Of a DNA stretch of 64,000 nucleotides, positions 54,184-63,984 are shown piece by piece (position 1 is the stretch's first letter; every line of letters starts with the position of its first letter). Below the pieces are notes generated by a model that made no database searches, was not told where the DNA came from, and saw only the letters and a list, made by a program, of their open reading frames with translations. Both the position numbers and the translations under genes were made by a program. The stretch comes from Euryarchaeota archaeon UBA605 (GTDB lineage Archaea > Thermoplasmatota > Poseidoniia > Poseidoniales > Thalassarchaeaceae): contig DATY01000013.1 in NCBI GenBank assembly GCA_002504905.1, positions 62,001 through 126,000 on the forward strand. The letters run 5' to 3'.

Positions 54184-55271
54184 TCAAATAAATTGAATGG
54201 AATATCTATCATTCTTCCTTCTTCGTCATCTTTTTCATCACTAGGATTAATGTGATCTTCTATTCCTCTTTCCTCATTTTTTCCTTCAAATTGTATGCCG
54301 ACTTCTTGTTTTAATTTGGGGATAGGAAGGCTCTGCTGAGAGAGATTCTCTAAATCATCTTCTTTATTTTTCATCCAGGGGGAAAGTCCATTTGACCCCC
54401 CTAAAACACTAATTGTAGTGAATGCTGCCATAGGTAAAACAGAAATCGCAACTAAAAAATCAATAATTGCAGTATCTGGAACCTGTGCTTCTGGAGCAAC
54501 AAAATTTAAGATTACTCCTTCCAATTGAACATCATGCCATTGTGATATATCAATTCCTAAAGAAGTTAATGAAAACTGTAGAATGGCCCTGGCACAAGCC
54601 CATAATATGATTACAGGAAGAATCCAAGAGATTTTTGTGATTCTCCATAGTATTTTTCTAAACATTGCAGCAAATCCTACAAATTGGGATGAAATGACTG
54701 GTTGTACTCTAAATGAAACCCACAAACCAATAATATAGCCGAGCATTCCGAGTTCGAATGCACTATCCTTTCTAATCAGATCTTCCGGAATACCTTCCAT
54801 TATTATTAATGGTATTGAAATTAATAGAACCTGTGAAGGCACAGCAAGTAATTGCAATCCTCCATGTACCGCAAACAATTCTGACTGATCACTTTTTATT
54901 CTGTTGGCAACTAATCTGCTCATTTTTCCATAAGGACTCGAATAAGCAGCCATTTTGGCTCTATCAATAAGTTCTGGATCATATTTTCTTCTACTCAGTC
55001 CCAAAGTGGCTATCCAACCTCCTCTTTCAACTACTGATGAGGGTCGAAAACCTCCAATGATTAGTGCTAATGCAAGGCAGATAATTCCATATGTTAATCC
55101 CGAAACTAAAATCCAGTAGAAGAGTTCTGCTCTTATCGAAATACCAAAGTTCTCTCTATCTATGTCTATTAGATAAGTAAGTGAGAAACCTATTATTGGA
55201 ATTATTGTAATTTGGATAAGCAAAATAAGTGCTAATCCTAATCTATGAGAAAGACTAGCCCTACCCTCCAT
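54180..55271 (-). CDS. predicted multi-pass membrane protein, unknown
   Basis: A protein of about 363 residues with six or seven hydrophobic segments and a charged cytoplasmic tail of about 75 residues (from KNKEDDLENLS). I do not recognise it; the helix pattern recalls CPBP-like or YIPF-like (Yip1) membrane families, but no catalytic motif is seen. I chose the ATG at 55271; a TTG at 55289 would add six residues. Divergent from the large surface protein. Confidence 0.65.
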   Translation of the reverse strand: MEGRASLSHRLGLALILLIQITIIPIIGFSLTYLIDIDRENFGISIRAELFYWILVSGLTYGIICLALALIIGGFRPSSVVERGGWIATLGLSRRKYDPELIDRAKMAAYSSPYGKMSRLVANRIKSDQSELFAVHGGLQLLAVPSQVLLISIPLIIMEGIPEDLIRKDSAFELGMLGYIIGLWVSFRVQPVISSQFVGFAAMFRKILWRITKISWILPVIILWACARAILQFSLTSLGIDISQWHDVQLEGVILNFVAPEAQVPDTAIIDFLVAISVLPMAAFTTISVLGGSNGLSPWMKNKEDDLENLSQQSLPIPKLKQEVGIQFEGKNEERGIEDHINPSDEKDDEEGRMIDIPFNLFD

Positions 55272-55439
55272 ATTCTTCACGCAACTCAATTAATCCATAA
55301 GTCCTTCATTGTAATTAATCAATAAGTATGGTTTTAGTTGGTATTTTTTATTTTTCATCACTCCCCCCTATCTAATTAATCACGAACTTTTACCCCCAAC
55401 ATTCTTACACGATTTCTATACCGAATAGACTTGTTAATC

Positions 55440-58400
55440 ATGCGTATGCTAACTCCTGTCTTCGTATTGTCAATTTTGATTATGATGAGTTTATCTCCGA
55501 TGTTTGTCGGTTCTGAATTACAGGATAATGAAAATAGAGATGATATAGGGCCTAAATCCTTGATTGATTTTGAGATTTCATCAATAGAAATTGGAAATCA
55601 AACAAGGGATGCTATGGAGTGGACTCAACCAGATGGCTCCATTATTGAATACATTATGAGGGATGAAACAATCCAAATTAATGTAACATATACTCAAGCA
55701 GGCTCATCCGGTCAACCAGCAGCGGCAGAAGGCTATCTTCAGATTTGGCATCCTGTAGGTTTTATGATAGCTGAATATAACGTTAGTATGCTTCTTTCGG
55801 GTTTCCAATCTTTGAAAGCAACTTTTGTCTGGACGCCGAGTTCAGCTCACAGTGCTTTGGATGAGAATGGATATCTAGTTGGTGGAATTATTCTAAGAGG
55901 CATAGTTGATGGAGGATTAGCCGATGATACAGAATCAAATAATGAAATGGATCGTTATATCCCAGTTGCAATGTGGAACGATCCTATGGAAAATGGTTTT
56001 TGTGGTGATGTTGATGGAGATAATGTAATTGATTGTACAAATCAACTACAAGCAAATGTACCTACTTGGGTAGGTGCTGGATACGATTCATCTGGACAAT
56101 TATCATCAGACCCTGATAGTTTTGGCCACTGGAGAATGGAAAATTCATCTAGTGAAGAAGGAGAGAATCATTGGAGAGTTTCCCGTCCTGGGGCTAATTA
56201 TGCCAGCAATCGACATGATAGACTCTGGTGGGGCTGGTTTACTCCTTTTGATAATTGTAATGAACCCGGACATGGACTTGGACTTGGAACTCTAGATTCT
56301 GCGGTCAGTTCAAACTATGGGAATAATTTCTGTAAGATTCGACTCAAAGGTTTCGATTTCTTAACAATCCAATTGGTGACAAATGCATGGGGTGAGATGG
56401 CAGCAGGTGATGAAATGAGAATTGAAGCCGACTCAGGAGGTGTTAAAGAATTCTACAATTTTTCTTCCCAGTCACTTTCAACTACTGGTGAATGGACCCA
56501 ATTAGTTTGGAATATGACTGAAGTCCACTCCTCTGCCGAGTATACTTTAGCTTTCAAATTTGATTCTAATAGCTCATTCTCAAGTCAGGGGATACAAATA
56601 GATTCATTCAAAATTTTTGCTATTGAGAAAGTACCTCAATATACTCTAGATTTTGATTGTGATGATCCTCTTCCAAATTCTTACTTAGTAGTTCCATCTG
56701 ATCCGAATCCTCCTTCATTATATTGCAATATCAAGAATAATGGATATGTGGATATTACATTGAGACTTTATACAGAAGTAACTAATCGTTCATGGATGTA
56801 TGATTTCCCATTGAGAATTGATTCCAATAACCCTGTAGATCATGATAATTATGTAATTACTAAAGTCATTCCTGCTCTCAGTTACATGGATACTTGGTTC
56901 AATCTTACAATTCCTGACGCTTCTGGAGTACAAGATTTGTATTGGGATGTTTGGGTAAATGATGGAGTTACTAACCTCACTAAAGAGTATGTCAGTTTAC
57001 CGGTTTCGGTAATGCCTGCCTATTCAAGTAAATTAAGGCAGGTCACGCTACAGAATCCTGCGGCAACTCTTGAGCCAGGAGCAAGTGGGGCAATTCCTAT
57101 GTCTTTCAAAAATACAGGTAATCAAATAGCAACATGGAGTTTTGATGCAGCATGGCCTAATATCGACTGGGTAGATAATGCAGACATTAAATGGTATTAC
57201 AATGGTTCACAGGTTTCTACTTTAGAACTAGCCTTAACTGATGATGTATTAATTGATGCAGTAATCACAGCACCGCCTCAAGTTTCTCCTGGAACGTATT
57301 CAGTTACATTACTTGCGTCGGGTGTCTCTCCGGCTCAATATCTTGCTGAATGGCAAGTGAATATTGTTGTTCCAGTTTACTCTGATTTAGTTATAGAGCC
57401 AGAAGTTTTCAATTTGGTAGCCCCCGCAGATAATTCTCTGAGGTTAATAGAAATTAGGTTAGTTAATAATGGAAATTCACCTGAATCATTCGATTTAAGT
57501 ATTCAAGCCGACTGGAAATTAGGATTGGAAATGAATACTGAACAGACGTTTGAAATAGATCCATTCGGAGGAGATACTACTGTAACTATGCTTCTTCCAA
57601 TGCCATACGGTATTGTAGCTGAAACTTATTCAATAATATTGACTGCGTCTAGTAAATTAAACTCTGAATATCAAATGTCATCTCAAATGTTATTGACTGT
57701 TCCGGAAACAAATTTAGTTGAAGTTGAAGATCTAAATATGTTAGATGAGGTTTTCCGCGGTGGTGACGACCCTAGAACTGTCAATTGGCGCATATGGAAT
57801 AGAGGAAATGTTGCAGATTCTTTTGAAATATCCTTTGATCATTTTTCCGATGTTTCAGCTTCAGCAGTAGGTCTAAATGATGGCAAGACACCATATATTA
57901 ATCCTGGAGAGTCTCATAACTTAACTGTAAGATATTCATTTAGCTCATTGACTTTCGGCGATAGAACAATTTCAATGACCGCAACTAGCGTTCTCTCTCA
58001 GAATTCTGAATCTTTAGTTTCTGGCACAGGTAATGCTGATTTTCAGGTAGGTGCTCAAGGTTGGATTACTTTGACTCCTCCAGCGATTGTTGAGATTAGA
58101 GAGGGTGGCAATGATGTTGAGATTACTTTTACTGTCAAGAACGAGCATCCTACAGACGCTCAGTTACTAAGAGCAGACATCGATAGAAATTCTAATATTT
58201 TCTATAATATTGTCGACGCTAGAGTTGATACCGGAGATCAAAACTTTGTTTTGGAAGCCCAATCTATGAGAGAAATTACAGTCTATCTAACAGCAACTGA
58301 TGAAAATCTGAGGAATTTAAATAATAATTCTGAGATATTCAAGTTACCTCTTAATGTCGATGGAGATATAGACAAAGTTTCAATGTCTGCTAGTATTCAA

Positions 58401-58871
58401 ATGTTCAAAATCGATCCAGTCGATCCAGGGACTAATGCAGGAGAATATGCTGGAATAGCTGGTAATATTATATTCATATTAATCGGTTTAGTGATTTTAG
58501 TTGCTGTTTTATTAGCAACTTTCAGAATAATGCGAAGCGCCTCTTCGCCTTTAGAGGAAATATCAACTTTTGATGACTATGAGTATACTCAAGGGAATAA
58601 TTTCAACCCACCCTCTTTACCAACAGCCCCTGAATTACCTTCTGAGGACAAAGTTGCAAATTCAATGTATGGCGGTTCTGAAGAAATATTCAAACAACCT
58701 GCACCACCATTACCTCCTGTACAAAGTCCTGACGAAGAATTACCAGAGGAAGTAGAAAATAATCCACCCAGTGCGCCTGAGGTTCCTGAATCAGGGTTGC
58801 CAGACGGATGGACTATGGAACAATGGGTTCATTACGGTCAAGCATGGATTGATCAGCAGAATGAATCTTAA
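55440..58871 (+). CDS. large surface protein with repeated beta domains and C-terminal membrane anchor
   Basis: About 1,143 residues. A signal peptide (about residues 1-22, ending SPMFVGS) leads to a beta-rich extracellular part with several CARDB/NEW1-like immunoglobulin-type repeats (phrases such as VNNGNSPESFDLSI, WRIWNRGNVADSFEISF, FKNTGNQIATWSF). A membrane segment near residues 1013-1035 is followed by a proline-rich cytoplasmic tail that ends SGLPDGWTMEQWVHYGQ, a compact motif I have seen in other marine archaeal surface proteins. Probably a cell-wall or adhesion protein. I prefer the ATG at 55440 to a TTG at 55431. Confidence 0.8.
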   Translation: MRMLTPVFVLSILIMMSLSPMFVGSELQDNENRDDIGPKSLIDFEISSIEIGNQTRDAMEWTQPDGSIIEYIMRDETIQINVTYTQAGSSGQPAAAEGYLQIWHPVGFMIAEYNVSMLLSGFQSLKATFVWTPSSAHSALDENGYLVGGIILRGIVDGGLADDTESNNEMDRYIPVAMWNDPMENGFCGDVDGDNVIDCTNQLQANVPTWVGAGYDSSGQLSSDPDSFGHWRMENSSSEEGENHWRVSRPGANYASNRHDRLWWGWFTPFDNCNEPGHGLGLGTLDSAVSSNYGNNFCKIRLKGFDFLTIQLVTNAWGEMAAGDEMRIEADSGGVKEFYNFSSQSLSTTGEWTQLVWNMTEVHSSAEYTLAFKFDSNSSFSSQGIQIDSFKIFAIEKVPQYTLDFDCDDPLPNSYLVVPSDPNPPSLYCNIKNNGYVDITLRLYTEVTNRSWMYDFPLRIDSNNPVDHDNYVITKVIPALSYMDTWFNLTIPDASGVQDLYWDVWVNDGVTNLTKEYVSLPVSVMPAYSSKLRQVTLQNPAATLEPGASGAIPMSFKNTGNQIATWSFDAAWPNIDWVDNADIKWYYNGSQVSTLELALTDDVLIDAVITAPPQVSPGTYSVTLLASGVSPAQYLAEWQVNIVVPVYSDLVIEPEVFNLVAPADNSLRLIEIRLVNNGNSPESFDLSIQADWKLGLEMNTEQTFEIDPFGGDTTVTMLLPMPYGIVAETYSIILTASSKLNSEYQMSSQMLLTVPETNLVEVEDLNMLDEVFRGGDDPRTVNWRIWNRGNVADSFEISFDHFSDVSASAVGLNDGKTPYINPGESHNLTVRYSFSSLTFGDRTISMTATSVLSQNSESLVSGTGNADFQVGAQGWITLTPPAIVEIREGGNDVEITFTVKNEHPTDAQLLRADIDRNSNIFYNIVDARVDTGDQNFVLEAQSMREITVYLTATDENLRNLNNNSEIFKLPLNVDGDIDKVSMSASIQMFKIDPVDPGTNAGEYAGIAGNIIFILIGLVILVAVLLATFRIMRSASSPLEEISTFDDYEYTQGNNFNPPSLPTAPELPSEDKVANSMYGGSEEIFKQPAPPLPPVQSPDEELPEEVENNPPSAPEVPESGLPDGWTMEQWVHYGQAWIDQQNES

Positions 58872-58878
58872 ATCATAG

Positions 58879-58884
58879 TTTTTT
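58879..58884 (+). terminator. T-run after the large surface protein gene
   Basis: Six T about seven bases after the stop codon, a plausible archaeal U-tract terminator ahead of the thermosome gene. Confidence 0.3.
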
Positions 58885-58960
58885 GATTTCAACTTATTGT
58901 GGGAGGCCTTATGAGGGTCTCTTAAGTGGCCCGAATCCCAATACAGGTGGCTGATTTCTA

Positions 58961-60571
58961 ATGTACAATGGACAACAACCAATTTTTATCCTAAAAGAAG
59001 GCACTGAAAGAACTAGTGGACGTTCTGCTCAGAGTAATAATATTGCAGCAGCTAAGGCAGTAGCAGATTCTGTCCGTTCTACTTTAGGTCCTAAAGGAAT
59101 GGATAAAATGTTAGTTGACGGAATGGGAGATGTAGTAATAACAAATGATGGAGCTACAATATTAAAGCAAATGGATATAACCAATCCTGCTGCAAAGATG
59201 ATAATTGAGGTTGCTAAAACACAAGAACAGCATTGTTTTGACGGTACTACAAGTGCTGTTGTAATCGCAGGAGAATTATTGAAAAGAAGTGAAGATTTAA
59301 TAGATCAGAATGTACATCCTACAGTAATTTGTGAGGGTTTCCGTTTAGCCGCAGAAAAGGCTGCTGAGTTAATTGAAAGTCATTCACTTGAGACAAACGA
59401 ACAAATGTTATCAGAAGTTGCAAAAACTGCATTAACTGGTAAGAGTGCTGGAGCAGTGAAGGAATTTTTAGCGGATATCTGTGTTAAAGCAGTTCTATCT
59501 GTAGCACAGGAAGTAGATAATGAAACTATTGTAGATCTTGACGACGTTAAAGTTGAGAAGAAGCAAGGAGGCTCTATAGGTAGTAGTACATTGGTTGATG
59601 GAATTATTCTCGATAAAGAGAGAGTCCACTCAGGTATGCCAAAAGTAGTTAATGATGCTAAAATAGCGTTAATAAATTCCGCTATAGAAGTCAAGAAAAC
59701 AGAGGTAGATGCTAAAATCCAAATTACAGACCCAAATATGTTATCTCAATTTTTGGATGAAGAAGAATCATATCTTAAATCTTTAGTTGAAACCATTCAA
59801 TCTTCTGGAGCTACTGTAGTAATTTGTCAAAAGGGAATTGATGACCTAGCTCAGCATTATATGTCAAAATCAGGTTTGATGGCTATTAGAAGGGCCAAGA
59901 AAAGTGATATGGAGGCACTTTCTAAAGCAACTGGTGGGAAGATAATTACCAATATTGATGATTTATCATCTGATGATTTAGGGTATGCATCTAAAGTCGA
60001 TGAGCGCAAAATTGGTGAATCAGATATGATATTTATTACAGGATGTAAAGATGCAAAGAGTGTTTCAGTACTTCTAAGAGGCGGTACTGAGCATGTCATT
60101 GATGAGATTAATCGTGCATTTGATGATGCCATTGGTGTCGTGGCTGTAGCCTATGAAGATGGTGCAGTATTAACAGGTGGAGGTTCCGTCTTAGCAGCAA
60201 TTAGTAGATCATTAAGGTCATATGCAGAAGGAATTGGCGGTAGAGAGCAGATGGCCATAGAGGCTTTTTCAGGTGCTCTAGAAGTTATTCCAAGGACATT
60301 GGCAGAAAATGCTGGTCTAGATCCTGTAAACACTATAATTGATCTTAGAAAAGCACATTCTGAAGGTAAATCTGAGTTTGGAGTTAATGTTTACCAAGGT
60401 GGAGTAGCTAATATGGCTAAAAGTAAGGTATTCGAACCTAGCAGAGTAGTCGACCAGGCAATACAATCTGCTACTGAGACCGCAGTAATGATTCTCAGAA
60501 TTGACGACGTAATTTCCAGTAAAGCATCAGGCGCAATGGAAGGCGGAGATTTTGACGGTATGGGGATGTAA
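58961..60571 (+). CDS. thermosome (group II chaperonin) subunit
   Basis: ATP-driven protein folding chamber subunit. The 536-residue protein has [34 protein letters not shown] in pieces (nucleotide site), [15 protein letters not shown], and the late [17 protein letters not shown] and [13 protein letters not shown]. The C-terminus is Gly-rich and ends DGMGM, as usual for thermosomes, though short. The ATG at 58961 fits the family N-terminus. The promoter region between 58885 and 58960 has no clear TATA box. Confidence 0.96.
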   Translation: MYNGQQPIFILKEGTERTSGRSAQSNNIAAAKAVADSVRSTLGPKGMDKMLVDGMGDVVITNDGATILKQMDITNPAAKMIIEVAKTQEQHCFDGTTSAVVIAGELLKRSEDLIDQNVHPTVICEGFRLAAEKAAELIESHSLETNEQMLSEVAKTALTGKSAGAVKEFLADICVKAVLSVAQEVDNETIVDLDDVKVEKKQGGSIGSSTLVDGIILDKERVHSGMPKVVNDAKIALINSAIEVKKTEVDAKIQITDPNMLSQFLDEEESYLKSLVETIQSSGATVVICQKGIDDLAQHYMSKSGLMAIRRAKKSDMEALSKATGGKIITNIDDLSSDDLGYASKVDERKIGESDMIFITGCKDAKSVSVLLRGGTEHVIDEINRAFDDAIGVVAVAYEDGAVLTGGGSVLAAISRSLRSYAEGIGGREQMAIEAFSGALEVIPRTLAENAGLDPVNTIIDLRKAHSEGKSEFGVNVYQGGVANMAKSKVFEPSRVVDQAIQSATETAVMILRIDDVISSKASGAMEGGDFDGMGM

Positions 60572-60635
60572 GTCATACTATTCATTGACTTAATTTCATC
60601 ACTTCAACACGCTACATTCAATAATCGCCGATTGC

Positions 60636-60661
60636 TCGAAGTATTGCCCTTAGTGGTATAG
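60636..60661 (+). repeat. 26-base near-copy of the tRNA-Trp 5' flank
   Basis: TCGAAGTATTGCCCTTAGTG plus GTATAG matches 23 of 26 bases of 50379-50404, which spans the upstream flank and first bases of tRNA-Trp. Here it directly precedes the flavodoxin/SdhB-like gene and runs into a GGTGATT ribosome site. It may be a shared promoter element or a tRNA-gene remnant. Confidence 0.4.
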
Positions 60662-60669
60662 GTGATTCT

Positions 60670-62847
60670 ATGTCGGCCGTCCGTTCTCTCTTAGTGCTGT
60701 TTGGTTCTCAATCTGGTAATGCAGAAGATCTTGCATCTAAAATTGGAAAACTGGCTCCAAAATATGGTCTTGAAGCGACAGTAAAAGGGATGGATGAAAT
60801 TCAGATTAGTGATATGGCGGAGCAAAAAAGAATAATGATTTGCTGTAGTACTTGGGGTGAAGGAGAGCAGCCTGATAATGCTGAGGACTTGTGGATTTCT
60901 GCAAACGCTGATGACTCTCCTTCAATGAATGGTGTAAATTTTTCAGTACTAGCACTTGGAGATACCTCGTATGAGTTATTTTGTGAATCCGGTAAAGAAT
61001 GGGACTCTTGGTTAGAGTCTAAGGGCGGTTTCAGAATAAGTCAACGTGTCGATTGTGACGTTGATTATGAGGCCCCTGCTAAATTATGGATAGATGAGAC
61101 TTTAGCAAGAATGGGCGCAGTGGATGACTCCGGTATTTTCCAAGAAAGTTTAGTTGAAGACGTTAAGAGTAATGCTTCTGGTAATATTTCGAATAAAATA
61201 GAACCAGAGTCGAAAGTTTCAGAATCATCAATTGAGATTTCAACAGATGGTGACCGTTCAATGACTATTCTCTTTGGTTCTCAATCTGGAAACGCGGAAG
61301 GTCTAGCTGCAAAATTTGCAAAGCAAGCTGCTAATTATGGTTTAGATGCTGAAGTTGCTGATATGGATGGCTTCGATTTATCATCATTATCATCGAAAAA
61401 GAGAGTACTGATAATCTGCTCTACATGGGGTGAAGGAGAGCAACCTGATAATGCTGAGGAATTATGGCAGAAAGCAGTTTCAGCATCTCCAGGCTTACTT
61501 AATGGAGTTCATTATTCAGTTCTAGCACTTGGAGATACCTCGTATGATTTATTTTGTGAATCAGGTAAGGAGTGGGATAAAAGATTCGAAGAGTTAGGAG
61601 CCACAAGACTGGTTGACCGAGTAGATTGTGATGTAGATTTTGATAAAATTTCACAAGCTTGGGCCGAAGAAGCACTTGCTTCAATGGCGGCAGTTGATGG
61701 AGAAGGTATCTTCCATGAAGAAATGGTTCAGGCAATTAAAGACTCAATTACATCTGACTCTGTTGGAGCCTCTGGTGAAGATGGCTTTACGGTCCCAGAT
61801 ATCAAGTCAGAATCCATTCGTGCTGAAATTACTATTTTTAGATATGATCCTTCTTCCTCAACAACTGGGAAAGATACCTGGATTTGTGCATTACCCGGAC
61901 ATATGTCTATTCTAGATGTTCTCAGAACTCTGAAAAATACTCAGGATGGCTCACTAACATTCAGAGACGGTTCATTAGATGATCCAACTACCGCGATTAC
62001 AATTAATGGTAGGCATGTCCTACCTGGTAATCTCAGACTAGATCTGGCGGCCCCAATCCGTGACGGTGGTATCAGTATCAGAATAGAACCGCTAAATGGT
62101 TTTGAAGTAATCCGAGATTTAGTAGTCGATCATTGGGCTCTTGAAACTAAGAGAGAGTCAAGTAAACCTTGGATGGTATCTGCAACTAGAAAGGGATTGA
62201 GTACTCCTCAAGGTGCAATTGGTTCTATGTCCCCTCTAGTAGCCTCAGAGCTTCATTCAATGACTGATATTCACAGTTATCCGATTCTTCATTCTTCTTC
62301 CGATGCAACTTCCCATTCTGAAGAATATCTCGGACCATCTATTATCTCTCATGCATGGGCGAGAAGAAATGATCCACGTATCTCTTCTAGTAAAAAGAAG
62401 GAAATTGAGAATCTCCTTGATTCTTCAAATGGAATTAAAGCAGAAACTGATTTATCCTCAATAAGAAGGCAAGGTAAAGGTACTGTAATTCATGATGCGC
62501 TGTTAAACTGTAAAACTTCTACTTTGGCAAGAACAGGCTATAATGGAAGACATGGAAAGCATGTTTGGTGGTATGCTGTAACGGTCAAAAGTAGCGGTAA
62601 AGTGAATGATACGGTATTGTATAGGCAAGTTCTCGGTCCTGTAGGGTTGATAGGAAATCTTTTCTCTGGAGTCACTGCTAGAATGGTACTTGGCTTCACT
62701 AGAAACGGAGGAAAAATGATCAATGATATTTTAGCTCTAATAGCTCCTCCAGCAGGGCTCGGTAAGATGCCTCGTCAGTTTAATTCTTCTGTGAAAAATC
62801 ACCATGAAGTGGTAGCAATATTCAATGAGATGGATGGTCGTTTTTAA
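60670..62847 (+). CDS. two flavodoxin domains fused to an SdhB-like module without cluster cysteines
   Basis: 725 residues. Two CysJ/P450-reductase-like flavodoxin domains (about 7-160 and 197-350) each keep the FMN loops: FGSQSGNAE, STWGEGEQPDNAE and LALGDTSY...LFCESGKEWD. From about 385 the sequence follows the succinate dehydrogenase/fumarate reductase iron-sulfur subunit: ITIFRYDPSSS, ILDVLRTLKN, SLTFRDGS, INGRHVLPG, IRIEPLNGFEVIRDLVVD and YLGPSIISHAWARRNDPR. All cysteines that bind the 2Fe-2S, 4Fe-4S and 3Fe-4S clusters are replaced (for example SLTFRDGSLDDPTTAITING where C-x4-C-x2-C is expected). It overlaps the next gene by one base. Function unknown. Confidence 0.82.
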   Translation: MSAVRSLLVLFGSQSGNAEDLASKIGKLAPKYGLEATVKGMDEIQISDMAEQKRIMICCSTWGEGEQPDNAEDLWISANADDSPSMNGVNFSVLALGDTSYELFCESGKEWDSWLESKGGFRISQRVDCDVDYEAPAKLWIDETLARMGAVDDSGIFQESLVEDVKSNASGNISNKIEPESKVSESSIEISTDGDRSMTILFGSQSGNAEGLAAKFAKQAANYGLDAEVADMDGFDLSSLSSKKRVLIICSTWGEGEQPDNAEELWQKAVSASPGLLNGVHYSVLALGDTSYDLFCESGKEWDKRFEELGATRLVDRVDCDVDFDKISQAWAEEALASMAAVDGEGIFHEEMVQAIKDSITSDSVGASGEDGFTVPDIKSESIRAEITIFRYDPSSSTTGKDTWICALPGHMSILDVLRTLKNTQDGSLTFRDGSLDDPTTAITINGRHVLPGNLRLDLAAPIRDGGISIRIEPLNGFEVIRDLVVDHWALETKRESSKPWMVSATRKGLSTPQGAIGSMSPLVASELHSMTDIHSYPILHSSSDATSHSEEYLGPSIISHAWARRNDPRISSSKKKEIENLLDSSNGIKAETDLSSIRRQGKGTVIHDALLNCKTSTLARTGYNGRHGKHVWWYAVTVKSSGKVNDTVLYRQVLGPVGLIGNLFSGVTARMVLGFTRNGGKMINDILALIAPPAGLGKMPRQFNSSVKNHHEVVAIFNEMDGRF

Positions 62848-63707
62848 TGGCTCTAAAATACGCATATCATCCTGGAAATGTCGCACACTCAGGATCTCCA
62901 GAAGTCGCAGATTCTATGGTCCCTCTAGCTAAGTCATTGGGAATCAAACTCACATTTCTTGACGGTGCAACAAGTTGTGGTGCTGGAATAATTAGGCAAG
63001 CTAACAAAAAGTTACAATTAGCCTTGAATGCAAGAATTTTTGCTCAGGCTGAATCGCTAGGACTGGAAATAATGACTCCCTGCGCTTCCACAGCGGGTAA
63101 CCTTTCCGAAGATTTATTGCAATTGAAGTCGGATCCAATTTTACTAGCAGAGATTAACGAGATATTGGCAAAGACATGCGGAATGAAGTTCACGGGAGAA
63201 ACTTCGGTGAATCATTTGTTGCATGTAATTGTAGATGAAATCGGAATTGATAAAGTCAAATCTATGGTAGTGAACCCTATTGATTTTAGAGTTGCTTCAT
63301 ATTATGGACCTAACATGCAACAAGATGGATTCTGTGGAGGAGATGACGTCTATGATCCAAATTATATGGAACAGTTGATGAGTGTTTTAGGAGGAGTACC
63401 AGTTGCATGGGACTCAAGAATGCAAAGTGTTGGTGCACCTAGTCTTCTATCTGAAGAACCAACAGTTCTAAGATTATCTGCCTCAGTACTTAATGATGCT
63501 AAATCAGAAGGTGCTCAATTAATAGTTAGTGCCTGTAATTTATCCCATTCAGTAATGGATATATATCAAGGCAAAGCATCCCAAAGAACTGGATTAAGGA
63601 CAAATATTCCAGTTGTTCATCTTTGTGAAATCTTGACCTTTGCATTAGGGCATTATAATACTAGATTCGCCCAATTAAGGACAAGAGTAATGGTCATTGG
63701 AGATTAA
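62847..63707 (+). CDS. HdrB/SdhE-like CCG-domain protein with most cluster cysteines lost
   Basis: 286 residues following the heterodisulfide reductase B / succinate dehydrogenase E pattern: two CCG-type domains. The N-terminus KYAYHPGNVAHSGSPEV matches the usual Y-x-P-G-C start with Asn for Cys; CCGA becomes SCGAG; PCxxC becomes PCAST; the second domain has YYGP for YYGC, QSVGAP for CCGA and ACNLSHS for CPLCQ. So the noncubane 4Fe-4S sites cannot form in the known way. It overlaps the SdhB-like gene by one base, so the two products probably form one complex. Confidence 0.8.
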   Translation: MALKYAYHPGNVAHSGSPEVADSMVPLAKSLGIKLTFLDGATSCGAGIIRQANKKLQLALNARIFAQAESLGLEIMTPCASTAGNLSEDLLQLKSDPILLAEINEILAKTCGMKFTGETSVNHLLHVIVDEIGIDKVKSMVVNPIDFRVASYYGPNMQQDGFCGGDDVYDPNYMEQLMSVLGGVPVAWDSRMQSVGAPSLLSEEPTVLRLSASVLNDAKSEGAQLIVSACNLSHSVMDIYQGKASQRTGLRTNIPVVHLCEILTFALGHYNTRFAQLRTRVMVIGD

Positions 63708-63708
63708 T

Positions 63709-63984
63709 TTATTCTTTTTCCCCATATTCTTCTAGTCCTCTCTGTCCAGTTGGCCTATACCTCTTTGCCTCAATTTCAATTGAGTTATGTTTTTCTATAT
63801 TTCCAACTTCATTCAAGTCAATTTGTTTCATTTTGGGGCGATAATTCTCTCTTTCTTCTTTAATAAATTTAGTCGCTGAGATCACTTCATTGTCCTGTAT
63901 AATATCAAAATTCTGAATATTAGACAGGTCAATGTGATTTTTTCTTGGTAATTTTTTCCTAACTCTTTGAACTGATCTATACAT
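63709..63984 (-). CDS. small charged hypothetical protein
   Basis: A 91-residue protein, rich in Lys, Arg and Glu, without membrane segment. I do not recognise it. It contains two similar phrases, ENYRPKMKQ and KRYRPTGQR, about 28 residues apart. An AAGGAG ribosome site lies about seven bases before the ATG at 63984, which supports the gene. It is convergent with the HdrB-like gene with a one-base gap between stops. Confidence 0.6.
   Translation of the reverse strand: MYRSVQRVRKKLPRKNHIDLSNIQNFDIIQDNEVISATKFIKEERENYRPKMKQIDLNEVGNIEKHNSIEIEAKRYRPTGQRGLEEYGEKE

Noticed and set aside
60651..60672. tRNA-like 5' end (AGTGGTATAGGTGATTCTAT)
   Set aside because: No anticodon arm or T arm follows; the sequence runs directly into the coding region, so it is at most a remnant.
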